Origin: Ruegeria sp. HKCCSA071
Lineage (GTDB): Bacteria; Pseudomonadota; Alphaproteobacteria; Rhodobacterales; Rhodobacteraceae
Length of the DNA stretch: 64,000 nucleotides
Assembly (NCBI RefSeq): GCF_017872555.1
Contig: NZ_JAEDOX010000010.1
Coordinates: forward strand, 62,001-126,000
Direction of reading: 5' to 3'
Shown here: piece after piece, positions 26,786 through 34,906 of the stretch
How the letters are laid out: the number at the start of each line of letters is the position of its first letter
Position numbering within the stretch: the stretch's first letter is position 1
The notes under the pieces: generated by a model
What the model was told of the DNA's origin: nothing
Databases searched by the model: none
The model's input: the letters and a program-made list of their open reading frames with translations, nothing else
Made by a program: the position numbers and the translations under genes

Positions 26786-27167
26786 TTTTGATCCCAGAGA
26801 CTTGCATATCGGTACCGTCTACATTCAATCGGTAGAGAGTCTGGTCCAAGAACCGCGTTTTTGATTTTTTCTTCAAGTACTCCGGTGCCAACGGGTTGGA
26901 AGCGGCCAAAAGGGTTAACTGGCGCTGCTTACGCGCTTGCCACCCCAAAACCGCACCAAAGAAACCAAACGCAAAAGGAAAAGCGAAAAGCATCACGATA
27001 AGTTGGGAACCTGGTGTTGTGTATTTTCCAGCCTCCCCGCTGAACCCATTATTGTATTCCATGTTCACTGAATCTAAAAAATAGACTGGCACCGAGAACG
27101 TCAGCGATGTCAGGGCAAACAAAAATAGTCCGTACGCCAGACAAGCTCTTATCCTTGGGTTACTCAT
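26778..27167 (-). CDS. Small two-helix membrane protein inserted in the AAA+ operon
   Basis: A 129-residue protein starting ATG at 27167 (TGATG overlap with the previous stop) or GTG at 27170. It has membrane helix 1 (about 7-30), an extracytoplasmic loop, helix 2 (about 55-77) and a basic cytoplasmic tail (YLKKKSKTRFLDQTLYRLN). It is AT-richer than the genes on either side and overlaps the next gene by eight bases. No family recognised. It is the second of two AT-rich membrane genes in this operon. Confidence 0.68.
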   Translation of the reverse strand: MSNPRIRACLAYGLFLFALTSLTFSVPVYFLDSVNMEYNNGFSGEAGKYTTPGSQLIVMLFAFPFAFGFFGAVLGWQARKQRQLTLLAASNPLAPEYLKKKSKTRFLDQTLYRLNVDGTDMQVSGIKND

Positions 27168-28246
27168 CACCCACCATACAAATTCTTATCATGCTTCTCG
27201 ACAATCGAGGCAAACCGGCGCGCGAACCGTTCATCCGCCTTGGCCTTTTTCTCCAGCACGTCGCGGGCAAAGACCATGTGATCCTCATGCGCCTCTAGCA
27301 TGTCGGCCATTTTCTGGTTGGTTGCGGTGCCGATGGCGGCCATGGCGGTTTGCGCCTCCTGGTCGGTCTGCACGCCGATCTCGTTGATACGGTGGGCCAC
27401 GTCCTGCTGCTGCGCGGTTTTCAGCGATTTGGTCAGGGCATCATACAGAACCACGCGCTGCTGCGTGTCTGTCTGCAGCTTGTTGATCAGCACCATCTGT
27501 GTCGCCGCCTGGTTCTGGAGTGAATCGACCCAGGTCTTGCCCTTTTCGATATAACGCTCCAGCGTCTGGGACTTGGCCAGCTTGACCTGCTCTTCCTGAA
27601 CCTTGGCGTTGTATTGCTTGTTCAGCTCAGCCAGTTCGGTTTCCAGCTGGGTACGCGCGGCGGCGTCCTGTTCGACGGAGATTTTGTTCTCCAAAGTGAT
27701 GATCGCCGGGTCCATGCCCTGAATTTCGGCGCGCAGCGCCTCCAACTCGGCCACGGTGGCCTCGCGATCGTCCAGCGTGCCGCTCAGGTTGTCTTCAACC
27801 TTTACGCGCTGTTCTTCCAGCGCGGTCAGCTGCCCTTGCAGCAGCTTCACGATCACGTCCGATTTGGCGATCAGGTCTTGCAACTTGTCGTCGATATTGG
27901 CGGTGCGCATCCGCTCCTGCCGCATCGACTCGGATTTTCCTTTCGAGAAGATGCCGACAAACGACTCCCACCCGGTTTTCGAGCGCATCTCGTCGAAGTC
28001 CTTGGAAAACGCGTTGGTGACATCATCCAGACCCATGATCAGCTCGGCGATATTGGCATTCATCACCTCGGTATGGGCATGCACATCCTCGAGCGTGGCG
28101 TTTTCGATGTCGATATCGGCCTCGGCGGTGCCGATCTTGGCGCGGGCCGCTTCAATGCGCGAGGTCAGCCCCTCGATCTGCGACTGGCTTTCGCGCACTT
28201 TCGTTTGCGTTTCTTTGATAAGCGCTTCGAATTGCTGGTTCGACAT
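27167..28246 (-). CDS. Coiled-coil protein resembling TelA (toxic anion resistance) proteins
   Basis: A 359-residue, almost wholly helical protein. Heptad-like coiled coils cover about 5-60, 110-210 and 215-300. The segment WESFVGIFSKGKSESMRQER followed by helices with AKSQTLERYIEKGKTW and LINKLQTDTQQRV resembles the layout of TelA/KlaA proteins, which occur near stress-response (ter-type) modules. The similarity is by eye and tentative. AAGGA stands nine bases before the ATG. It is the first gene of the leftward operon to 20592. Confidence 0.7.
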   Translation of the reverse strand: MSNQQFEALIKETQTKVRESQSQIEGLTSRIEAARAKIGTAEADIDIENATLEDVHAHTEVMNANIAELIMGLDDVTNAFSKDFDEMRSKTGWESFVGIFSKGKSESMRQERMRTANIDDKLQDLIAKSDVIVKLLQGQLTALEEQRVKVEDNLSGTLDDREATVAELEALRAEIQGMDPAIITLENKISVEQDAAARTQLETELAELNKQYNAKVQEEQVKLAKSQTLERYIEKGKTWVDSLQNQAATQMVLINKLQTDTQQRVVLYDALTKSLKTAQQQDVAHRINEIGVQTDQEAQTAMAAIGTATNQKMADMLEAHEDHMVFARDVLEKKAKADERFARRFASIVEKHDKNLYGG

Positions 28247-28532
28247 CTCTACTGTCCTTTTTTTCTTTAATTACCCAGTAAGATAGGAAATGTTACGGTC
28301 ATTTACATCCCCTTGAGTCCAAAAATCACGCAAACTCTGGCAAACTTGGGGTGGAAAGGAAAGCCGTGTGATCGCAACCTGACGTAGAACTCAACCATGC
28401 GACTATGCTGCAACGATTGGGTCAGAAAATAATTTGATCAAAACTGGGCTGATCGGCACGCATCGGTGGACATAGACAAAGCCTTCAACACCTGATTGGG
28501 TGCGGCAACTCAATTTCTGCGCGGAGAATGAC

Positions 28533-30008
28533 ATGCTGGACGCAACGACCGATCTGAAATCAATTCTGAAGAACCCTGACTTGCTTGTAACCAAAGCCTA
28601 TATCGGTGGTCAGTGGGTGGATGGTGACAACGGTACTTTCGACGTGACCAACCCGGCCCGGGGCGATGTGGTGGCCAAAGTGGCCGATGTCAGCCGGGCG
28701 CAGGTTGCCGGAGCAATTGCGCAGGCCGAGGCCGCGCAAAAGGAATGGGCCAAGCTGACCGGCAAGGAACGTGCAGCGATCCTGCGGCGCTGGTTCGACC
28801 TGATGATGGAGAACGCCGAAGATCTGGGCAAGATCCTGACCGCAGAACAGGGGAAACCACTGGCTGAGGCCATCGGCGAGATCGGCTATGGTGCGTCCTT
28901 CATCGAGTTCTTCGGTGAAGAAGCCAAGCGAGTGTATGGCGAGACCATCCCGGGGCATCAGCGCGACAAACGGATCATGGTGCTGAAACAGCCCATTGGT
29001 GTGGCGGCTTCGATCACACCCTGGAACTTTCCCAACGCCATGATCACCCGCAAGGCAGGACCGGCGCTGGCGGCGGGGTGTGCCTTTGTTGCCCGCCCGG
29101 CGGCAGAAACACCACTGTCCGCGCTGGTTCTGGCGCTTCTGGCGGAACAAGCCGGCGTGCCAGCTGGTGTGTTCAACGTGGTGCCTTCATCCCAGTCCAG
29201 CGAGATCGGCAAGGAGTTCTGCGAAAACCCCGGCGTGCGCAAGCTGACCTTTACCGGCTCGACCGAGGTGGGGCGTATCCTGCTGCGGCAAGCAGCTGAT
29301 CAGGTCATGAAATGCTCGATGGAACTGGGCGGCAATGCACCCTTTATCGTGTTTGATGACGCCGATCTGGATGCTGCGGTCGAGGGCGCGATGCTGTGCA
29401 AATTCCGCAATAACGGCCAGACCTGTGTCTGCGCCAACCGCATCTATGTACAGGCCGGTGTTTATGACGCGTTCGCTGCCAAACTGAAAGCGGCGGTCGA
29501 AGCCCTGAAAATCGGCGACGGTCTGGCCGAGGGCATCACAACCGGCCCGCTGATCAATGCCGATGCGGTCGCCAAGGTGGAAGAGCATATCAAGGATGTC
29601 ACGGACAAGGGCGGCGCCGTTCTGACCGGTGGCTTGCCTCACGATCTGGGCGGTACGTTCTTTCAGCCGACCATCGTGACCGGCGTGACTCAGGACATGA
29701 TGGTGGCGCAGGACGAAACCTTTGGCCCGCTGGCACCGCTGTTCAAGTTCGAAAATGAAGATGACGTGATCGCTATGGCGAATGACACGATCTTTGGTCT
29801 GGCCTCGTATTTCTATGCAAAGGATCTGAGCCGCGTCTACAAAGTGGCCGAGGCGCTGGAATATGGCATTGTCGGCGTGAACACCGGCATCATCTCGACC
29901 GAGTTGGGCCCGTTCGGCGGCGTCAAGCAATCCGGCCTGGGCCGCGAAGGCAGCCATCACGGCATGGAGGACTATCTTGAGATGAAATACGTCTGCATGT
30001 CGGTCTGA
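28533..30008 (+). CDS. gabD: NAD(P)-dependent succinate-semialdehyde dehydrogenase
   Basis: A 491-residue aldehyde dehydrogenase starting MLDATTDLKSILK at 28533, with GGAG six bases upstream. The catalytic Glu is in MELGGNAPFIVFDDAD and the nucleophilic Cys in NNGQTCVCANRIYV, with the second Cys two residues later as in GabD. It oxidises succinate semialdehyde to succinate in 4-aminobutyrate breakdown. No gabT lies nearby. A GC-rich hairpin (30016-30038) follows the stop. Confidence 0.92.
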   Translation: MLDATTDLKSILKNPDLLVTKAYIGGQWVDGDNGTFDVTNPARGDVVAKVADVSRAQVAGAIAQAEAAQKEWAKLTGKERAAILRRWFDLMMENAEDLGKILTAEQGKPLAEAIGEIGYGASFIEFFGEEAKRVYGETIPGHQRDKRIMVLKQPIGVAASITPWNFPNAMITRKAGPALAAGCAFVARPAAETPLSALVLALLAEQAGVPAGVFNVVPSSQSSEIGKEFCENPGVRKLTFTGSTEVGRILLRQAADQVMKCSMELGGNAPFIVFDDADLDAAVEGAMLCKFRNNGQTCVCANRIYVQAGVYDAFAAKLKAAVEALKIGDGLAEGITTGPLINADAVAKVEEHIKDVTDKGGAVLTGGLPHDLGGTFFQPTIVTGVTQDMMVAQDETFGPLAPLFKFENEDDVIAMANDTIFGLASYFYAKDLSRVYKVAEALEYGIVGVNTGIISTELGPFGGVKQSGLGREGSHHGMEDYLEMKYVCMSV

Positions 30009-30015
30009 TTTGGGG

Positions 30016-30038
30016 GGCCATCGCCTTGGGCGGTGGCC
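30016..30038 (+). terminator. Hairpin after gabD without U-run
   Basis: GGCCATCGCC (30016-30025) pairs with GGCGGTGGCC (30029-30038), ten base pairs with one G-U wobble, but no T-run follows. It could be a weak or Rho-assisted terminator. Confidence 0.45.
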
Positions 30039-30177
30039 GCTCTGCCCACAGGTGAGGCGTTGTTCCGGTCAAACGGGCCGGTGGCGGCTGGGCAATGAGC
30101 TTATTTCACCAAGCATGATTTCCCTGCGCACAAGCATCGCGGGGAGTTCTCGTAGAGGGCTCGATCCGACCCCAAAC

Positions 30178-31104
30178 TTACGTCTTTTCCTCTTTGGCTA
30201 TCACGGTCGTTACGGTGCGCGTCACCCGACTTCTGGTGATTGCAATTGCCCCTAAAACCAAAGCACAGGCTATGGCTTGCGCAGTAGTGATCGCTTCTCC
30301 AAACGCAAAGAACCCGACTGCAAACATCGTGGGCAATTCAATGCTTCCGACAACCGCAGTTTGAGAAGCGCCGATCAGCGGCGAACAGATCGTGTAGACA
30401 AGCTGCGGCACAAGCGCCGTGACCAATCCAATTCCAATGATCAGAACCCAATCGGACTGACCGTCAGGAAGCAGCGTGGAAACGTCTGCACTCAGCATCA
30501 AAGGCAAAAGCCCAAGAACCGATCCCAGCGACACCGAGGCGATACGTGCAAGTGGCGCAATTCTGGACAACCTGTGGACCAGAACAGAAATCCCGAAGCC
30601 AAAACCAAATGGCGCAGCCAGCGAGATTAAAAGCGTAGGAATGTGCTCGAACGGAACGGATGCTGGCGAGCCTGCTATGATGGCAGCCAGAATGATGAGG
30701 CCAGACGCAAGAAACGCGCGCCTTGTGGGAGTATCTGCGAACAAAGCCCACGCAATGATCAACGTGAAAACCGGATATGTCATATAGAGCACGCCCACCG
30801 TCGATGCGGGCAGTGTCTTTAAGGCTGTGACATATCCAATCCAGCCAAGCCCCATCACCACTCCGACCGCAAGACCCCAACAAATCTCGCGCCAGGCTTT
30901 TCGGTGTACGATGAGAACTGGCAGTAACAAAACCGCTGGAACGATGTAGCGATAGAATGCGACCGCGAAAGGTGCAACGCCCTGCTCAGTCAGCCCCCTG
31001 CTGAAATAGGGAACAAGCCCGAAACAGATTGAAGCAAAAAGAACGCCAACAACCGCAAGCGGTTGCGGAATAGCCGGTCTGGTCTGCGTGGATGTCGTCG
31101 ACAT
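30178..31104 (-). CDS. DMT superfamily (EamA) transporter
   Basis: A 308-residue inner-membrane protein with ten predicted helices arranged as two EamA repeats, for example GVLYMTYPVFTLIIAWALFADTPTRRAF closing the first repeat and SIELPTMFAVGFFAFGEAIT in the second. The family exports amino acids or other metabolites; the substrate is unknown. The start is ATG at 31104; a TTG six bases earlier is also possible. It stands alone. Confidence 0.85.
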   Translation of the reverse strand: MSTTSTQTRPAIPQPLAVVGVLFASICFGLVPYFSRGLTEQGVAPFAVAFYRYIVPAVLLLPVLIVHRKAWREICWGLAVGVVMGLGWIGYVTALKTLPASTVGVLYMTYPVFTLIIAWALFADTPTRRAFLASGLIILAAIIAGSPASVPFEHIPTLLISLAAPFGFGFGISVLVHRLSRIAPLARIASVSLGSVLGLLPLMLSADVSTLLPDGQSDWVLIIGIGLVTALVPQLVYTICSPLIGASQTAVVGSIELPTMFAVGFFAFGEAITTAQAIACALVLGAIAITRSRVTRTVTTVIAKEEKT

Positions 31105-31185
31105 CTGCAAGTTCTAGCACAGGTTCGCGATGAGTGTAGCCGAGTTTACCGGGCCGACGCATTGATGAGCATAGGCGCTGACATC

Positions 31186-31222
31186 AAAAAACAACGCCCC
31201 GCGTCTGGAGGAACGCGGGGCG
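31186..31222 (-). terminator. Intrinsic terminator of hsp20
   Basis: On the minus strand CGCCCCGCGT (31222-31213) and ACGCGGGGCG (31204-31195) form a perfect ten-base stem followed by TTGTTTTTTG. A second hairpin (GCGGCAGTC/GACTGCCGC, 31231-31259) lies between it and the hsp20 stop. Confidence 0.85.
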
Positions 31223-31274
31223 CGGGTGTTGCGGCAGTCCGGGAGGAGGAGACTGCCGCCAGGCTTTCAAAGCC

Positions 31275-31742
31275 TCAGTTCACGGCCTTGGCGTCAACCA
31301 CGTCTTTTTCGATGGCTTTAGCCGAGGTAATTTCGATCCGGCGCGGTTTCAGGGCCTCGGGCACTTCTCGCTTCAGGTCGATGTTCAGCATTCCGTTTTC
31401 ATGGCTTGCGCCGGTGACACGGACATGATCGGCCAGAGCAAAGCGACGCTCGAACGCGCGGGTTGCGATGCCGCGATGCAGATAGCTGCTGCTCTTGTCC
31501 TCGGATGCCTTCTTACCGGCAACAACCAGCGAGTTTTCTTTCACTTCAACGGACAGGTCGCTTTCCGAAAAACCGGCAACGGCCACCGAGATACGGTAGG
31601 TGTCGACATCGGTTTTTTCGATGTTGTAAGGCGGATAGCTTGGCTGTGCCACATCATTGGTCAGAACGCGATCCATCATGTCGGCGATCTGGTCAAAGCC
31701 AATGGTGGCGCGGTGCAGCGGTGCAAAATCAAATGTACGCAT
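31275..31742 (-). CDS. Small heat-shock protein, Hsp20/alpha-crystallin family
   Basis: A 155-residue protein with the alpha-crystallin domain (about 38-130): PPYNIEKTDVDTYRISVAVAGF at the start and the GMLNIDLKREVPE motif near its end. The IbpA-like N-terminus is MRTFDFAPLHRATIGFDQIADMMD. It is an ATP-independent holdase for unfolding proteins in the cytoplasm. The leader carries a sigma-32-type promoter and a ROSE-like thermosensor (see separate entries), so it is very probably heat-induced at two levels. Confidence 0.95.
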   Translation of the reverse strand: MRTFDFAPLHRATIGFDQIADMMDRVLTNDVAQPSYPPYNIEKTDVDTYRISVAVAGFSESDLSVEVKENSLVVAGKKASEDKSSSYLHRGIATRAFERRFALADHVRVTGASHENGMLNIDLKREVPEALKPRRIEITSAKAIEKDVVDAKAVN

Positions 31743-31750
31743 GTGTCATA

Positions 31751-31831
31751 TCCTCAGTCTTGAGCGATTCACGATCTGGCCCTCCGGCTGGACGGACCAA
31801 TGTTAATGACGGACCCCGTTGTGGCGATCCG
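31751..31831 (-). promoter_or_regulatory. ROSE-like RNA thermometer in the hsp20 leader
   Basis: Three hairpins follow one another on the minus strand. Hairpin 1 pairs CGGATC with GGTCCG (31831-31810). Hairpin 2 pairs TGGTCCGTCC with GGAGGGCCA (31799-31777) with one bulged G. Hairpin 3 pairs TCGCTCA (31767-31761) with TGAGGA (31756-31751), leaving one bulged G. Hairpin 3 buries the ribosome-binding site GAGGA, eight bases before the ATG. The UYGCU element opposite the Shine-Dalgarno, with a bulged G, is the hallmark of ROSE thermosensors. Confidence 0.75.
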
Positions 31832-31840
31832 ATATCAGTG

Positions 31841-31869
31841 ACATGGGAAGCGATTTGACCGAGTTCAAC
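31841..31869 (-). promoter_or_regulatory. Sigma-32 (RpoH)-type promoter of hsp20
   Basis: On the minus strand GTTGAA (31869-31864) and CCCATGT (31847-31841) are separated by 16 bases, close to the heat-shock consensus CTTGAA - CCCATNT. The predicted transcript start near 31834 gives a leader of about 90 bases, the usual ROSE length. The -35 overlaps the last codons of the protease gene upstream. Confidence 0.68.
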
Positions 31870-32680
31870 CCCCGCCGGAGCTGATGAATTTCGCGCCAGA
31901 CCCGGACGCACCGGACCCAGCCTGTAACCGGCGGATCGTAGCCGTTGGTTTTGGCGCATCGCGCCGCATGATGGACTTGAGCTCGGCCACGACCTCGTCA
32001 AGCTCCATGCCGAACCCCACCTTTCTGCGACCGTTCGTGCCTACCGCTGAAACCACGGACAAAACCTGCCAGCGCGAACCGTTTTTTGCCAGAATGGCGG
32101 ATCCGGAAGACCCGAAGGTGACGTCGCAATCAAAAGTGATCAAGCCTTGCCTGCGATCCAAAACGCGGCACGACCTTTCCCGCGTGATCGCCTCGGATCG
32201 TCCGCGCCCATATGAGGCTATGCTGATCTCGTTTCCTGAAACTCGCCCGCTGTGCAACACGAAAGGATCGGCAATCGAATACGGGATGGGCTCATTCAAC
32301 CGCATCAGGGCGACATCCATCCGAACGCCTTCGTGCGAAAGCGGGTTATTTGAAGCGTAGCCGGGCAAAACCGCAATCTGCGTGACCTGACGCTCGGCCA
32401 ACGCGCTGCCGTTGCTCAGACCCGCACGAAACGTGATGTCTTCGGGCGCGTATGTTTCCCCGGTACGACGGTCCACAGCACAATGGGCAGCGGTCAGCAC
32501 CATGTCCTGCGCGATCAGCGTACCTGTGCAATAGGACGCTTCGCGCACATCCAGCCGCCCGATTGCTTCCCAACCGTAAAGGTCGTCCCGGTCTGTCAGC
32601 TTGCGTTTGTTGGCTTGCGCATGGGATGCGGTCGCCAGAACACTCAGGCCCAAAAGCAGGCTTATGAAGACCTTGGTCAT
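31865..32680 (-). CDS. Trypsin-like serine protease, exported (tandem copy 2)
   Basis: A 271-residue protein with signal peptide (to about ASHAQA) and a chymotrypsin-fold domain: His66 in LTAAHC, Asp122 in RMDVALMRL, Ser192 in TFGSSGSA, where the usual GDSGG is GSSGS. The C-terminal tail is Gly/Ser-rich. The start overlaps the stop of the upstream paralogue by four bases. Substrate unknown. The altered oxyanion motif is shared with the tandem partner, so activity is likely but of unusual specificity. Confidence 0.85.
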   Translation of the reverse strand: MTKVFISLLLGLSVLATASHAQANKRKLTDRDDLYGWEAIGRLDVREASYCTGTLIAQDMVLTAAHCAVDRRTGETYAPEDITFRAGLSNGSALAERQVTQIAVLPGYASNNPLSHEGVRMDVALMRLNEPIPYSIADPFVLHSGRVSGNEISIASYGRGRSEAITRERSCRVLDRRQGLITFDCDVTFGSSGSAILAKNGSRWQVLSVVSAVGTNGRRKVGFGMELDEVVAELKSIMRRDAPKPTATIRRLQAGSGASGSGAKFISSGGG

Positions 32681-33468
32681 GGTCGGACAAACCTTGCACC
32701 GACGTTCTTGCCCGTCCCCGAACCGGAGGTCGACAATCCAAATCCGTGCCCGGCAGACAGCTCGTCGCGCAGCAATTGCAGCGAATGTTCAACCGCAGTC
32801 CCGATCGCAACGCTCTGGCCATCCATGCTGGCCTTTGCCGCCACAACCGACACGATCTGAGGGCGCGTGCCTGTAAAAGAAAAAACCGGTGCTCCTGAAG
32901 ACCCGAAGTCGACGTCGCAAGACATGATCATAACGCCTGCCTGCCGGTTCATGACCGAACAAACCTGTTGCAACGAAGGCGCTTCTGACCGGTCATGTGC
33001 ATATGACACCACGCCCACTTCCGCGCCCCGGCGCGGCTGATCTCCTGATTCAAACGGAATGACCGATGTGTTGCGGATCGGCTGCCAAAGCTCGATCAGG
33101 GCGACATCCGCGCCGACACGGTCCGTCGACGACTCAGCACTGAATTGATAATCCGGGTGAATTACAGCCTGCCTTGCCGTTCTATAAGCCAAAGCGCGGC
33201 CCAGCCGCCACCCGGCCAGAAATTCGATATCGGACGGGTTCACCCGCTGCCCGGACACCTTGTCGAACAGGCAGTGCGCCGCTGTCAGCACAAGGGTCGG
33301 CGATACAAGCGTTCCGGTGCAGAACCCTTTTCCGGCAATATCCAGACGCCCGACAGCCATCCATTCGCGCCCGGAATCCGAGGTCTCCAAGCTTTCCAGC
33401 CTGGTGTCCTGTGCTGTAGCCGCCATCGGCAAAGCACAAAGCACAATCGCCTTAATCCAGTTGCGCAC
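32677..33468 (-). CDS. Trypsin-like serine protease, exported (tandem copy 1)
   Basis: A 263-residue paralogue of the following gene: signal peptide (to about MAATAQ), His65 in LTAAHC, Asp121 in GADVALIEL and Ser191 in DFGSSGAP. A conserved Cys pair (GFCTGTLV and AAHC) brackets the His. The two genes overlap and form an operon, probably a local duplication followed by strong divergence. Confidence 0.85.
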   Translation of the reverse strand: MRNWIKAIVLCALPMAATAQDTRLESLETSDSGREWMAVGRLDIAGKGFCTGTLVSPTLVLTAAHCLFDKVSGQRVNPSDIEFLAGWRLGRALAYRTARQAVIHPDYQFSAESSTDRVGADVALIELWQPIRNTSVIPFESGDQPRRGAEVGVVSYAHDRSEAPSLQQVCSVMNRQAGVMIMSCDVDFGSSGAPVFSFTGTRPQIVSVVAAKASMDGQSVAIGTAVEHSLQLLRDELSAGHGFGLSTSGSGTGKNVGARFVRP

Positions 33469-33588
33469 TCGGGTCTCCGGAGACTCACTCTGAAGCTTTT
33501 GTCCTACGTGCCCCGTTGGGCGAAAATAGGGCGATCGGTGTACAGGGGTATTTCCTCAGGAAATGATGCGGGTCGGCATCAGGGCGGC

Positions 33589-34902
33589 TCATCGCAATAT
33601 GGGAACAGCGCCCTCTGCCCGTTGCAAGGCGGGTGGCTTTGGCCCCCCTGTCGCCCAATCCAGCAGCTCGACCGTATGAACGACTGGCACTTGGGTCCCA
33701 GACCCGATCTGCATCATGCAACCGATATTGCCTGCGGCGATGATATCGGGCTTCTTCGCCTCAAGTGTTTTGATTTTGCGCTGCTTCAACTGACCCGAGA
33801 TTTCCGGCTGCATCAGGTTGTAAGTCCCCGCGCTGCCGCAACACAAATGGCTGTCGGCGGGCTCGACCACTTGAAACCCGGCCCGTTTCAGCAGGTCTTT
33901 GGGATAGGTCTTGATCTTCTGCCCATGTTGCAGCGAACACGCCGCGTGATACGCAACTGTAAGGTCCTGATCACGCCCTTCGGGCAAATTCAGTTGCATA
34001 ACCAGCTCACTGATATCCATCGCGATACCCGAGACCCGTGCGGCATCATCCGAGAGCGTGTCGTTCCGGAACATATGCCCGTAATCCTTGACCGTCGTCC
34101 CACAGCCCGAGGTGTTGATCACGATGGCGTCCAATCCGTCGCCGTCCATCTCGCGAACCCAGGCTCTGATATTAGCGATTGCGGCTGCATGGCTGTCTTT
34201 CACCTTTCCCATGTGATGGGTCAGTGCTCCACAACATCCAGCACCCTCAGCCACCACAACCTCACATCCCAGCCGGGTCAGCAGACGGATCGTGGCGTCA
34301 TTAATGTCGGTATTCAGCGCTTTCTGCGCGCATCCCGTCATCAGGGTCACCCGCTTTTTCCGCTCGCCTTCGGGCGCAAAGCTTTGTGGATCATCATTAC
34401 GGCTGACCGGTGGAATGTTCTTGGGCGCCATGTCCAGCATGGCACGCAACCGGGCATCTGGCATCAGAAACCGGAACGGGCGACCCAGTTTAGCCCCGAT
34501 CAGGGCCCAGCGAAAGCGCATCGGATAGGGCAGGATCTGCGCAAGAACCCAACGCAAAATGCGATCCGTCAAAGGGCGCTTGTAATTCGCCTCGATATAT
34601 TCACGCGCATGATCGACCAGATGCATGTAGTGCACACCTGATGGGCAAGTGGTCATGCAAGCTAGGCAGGACAGGCACCGGTCGATATGTTTGACCGTCT
34701 TTTCGTCGGGCTGCCGCTCGTTTTCGAGCATATCCTTGATCAGATAGATGCGCCCGCGCGGACTGTCCAACTCGTCGCCAAGAACCTGATAAGTCGGGCA
34801 AGTCGCCGTGCAGAATCCGCAATGGACGCAATTTCGCAGAATTTCGTTTGCGCGCTTGGTTGCCGGGTCTTGCAGCTGCCGTTCAGTGAATGATGTCTGC
34901 AT
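33589..34902 (-). CDS. glcF: Glycolate oxidase iron-sulfur subunit GlcF
   Basis: A 437-residue protein with two [4Fe-4S] ferredoxin motifs near the N-terminus (CVHCGFCTATCP, CLSCLACMTTCP) and two CCG-type cysteine-rich domains (GAGCCGALTHHMG, HLCCGSAGTYNL). GlcF accepts electrons from GlcD/GlcE and passes them to the quinone pool during glycolate oxidation to glyoxylate. It starts four bases after the glcE stop and is last in the operon. Confidence 0.95.
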   Translation of the reverse strand: MQTSFTERQLQDPATKRANEILRNCVHCGFCTATCPTYQVLGDELDSPRGRIYLIKDMLENERQPDEKTVKHIDRCLSCLACMTTCPSGVHYMHLVDHAREYIEANYKRPLTDRILRWVLAQILPYPMRFRWALIGAKLGRPFRFLMPDARLRAMLDMAPKNIPPVSRNDDPQSFAPEGERKKRVTLMTGCAQKALNTDINDATIRLLTRLGCEVVVAEGAGCCGALTHHMGKVKDSHAAAIANIRAWVREMDGDGLDAIVINTSGCGTTVKDYGHMFRNDTLSDDAARVSGIAMDISELVMQLNLPEGRDQDLTVAYHAACSLQHGQKIKTYPKDLLKRAGFQVVEPADSHLCCGSAGTYNLMQPEISGQLKQRKIKTLEAKKPDIIAAGNIGCMMQIGSGTQVPVVHTVELLDWATGGPKPPALQRAEGAVPILR

Positions 34903-34906
34903 AAAC

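Noticed and set aside
28433..28441. TTGATCAA considered as an FnrL site upstream of gabD.
   Set aside because: FnrL sites need TTGAT-N4-ATCAA; here the spacer is missing.
33145..34641. A 498-codon rightward open frame opposite the protease and glcF genes.
   Set aside because: It is the shadow of genes with strong motifs on the minus strand; no recognisable protein features.
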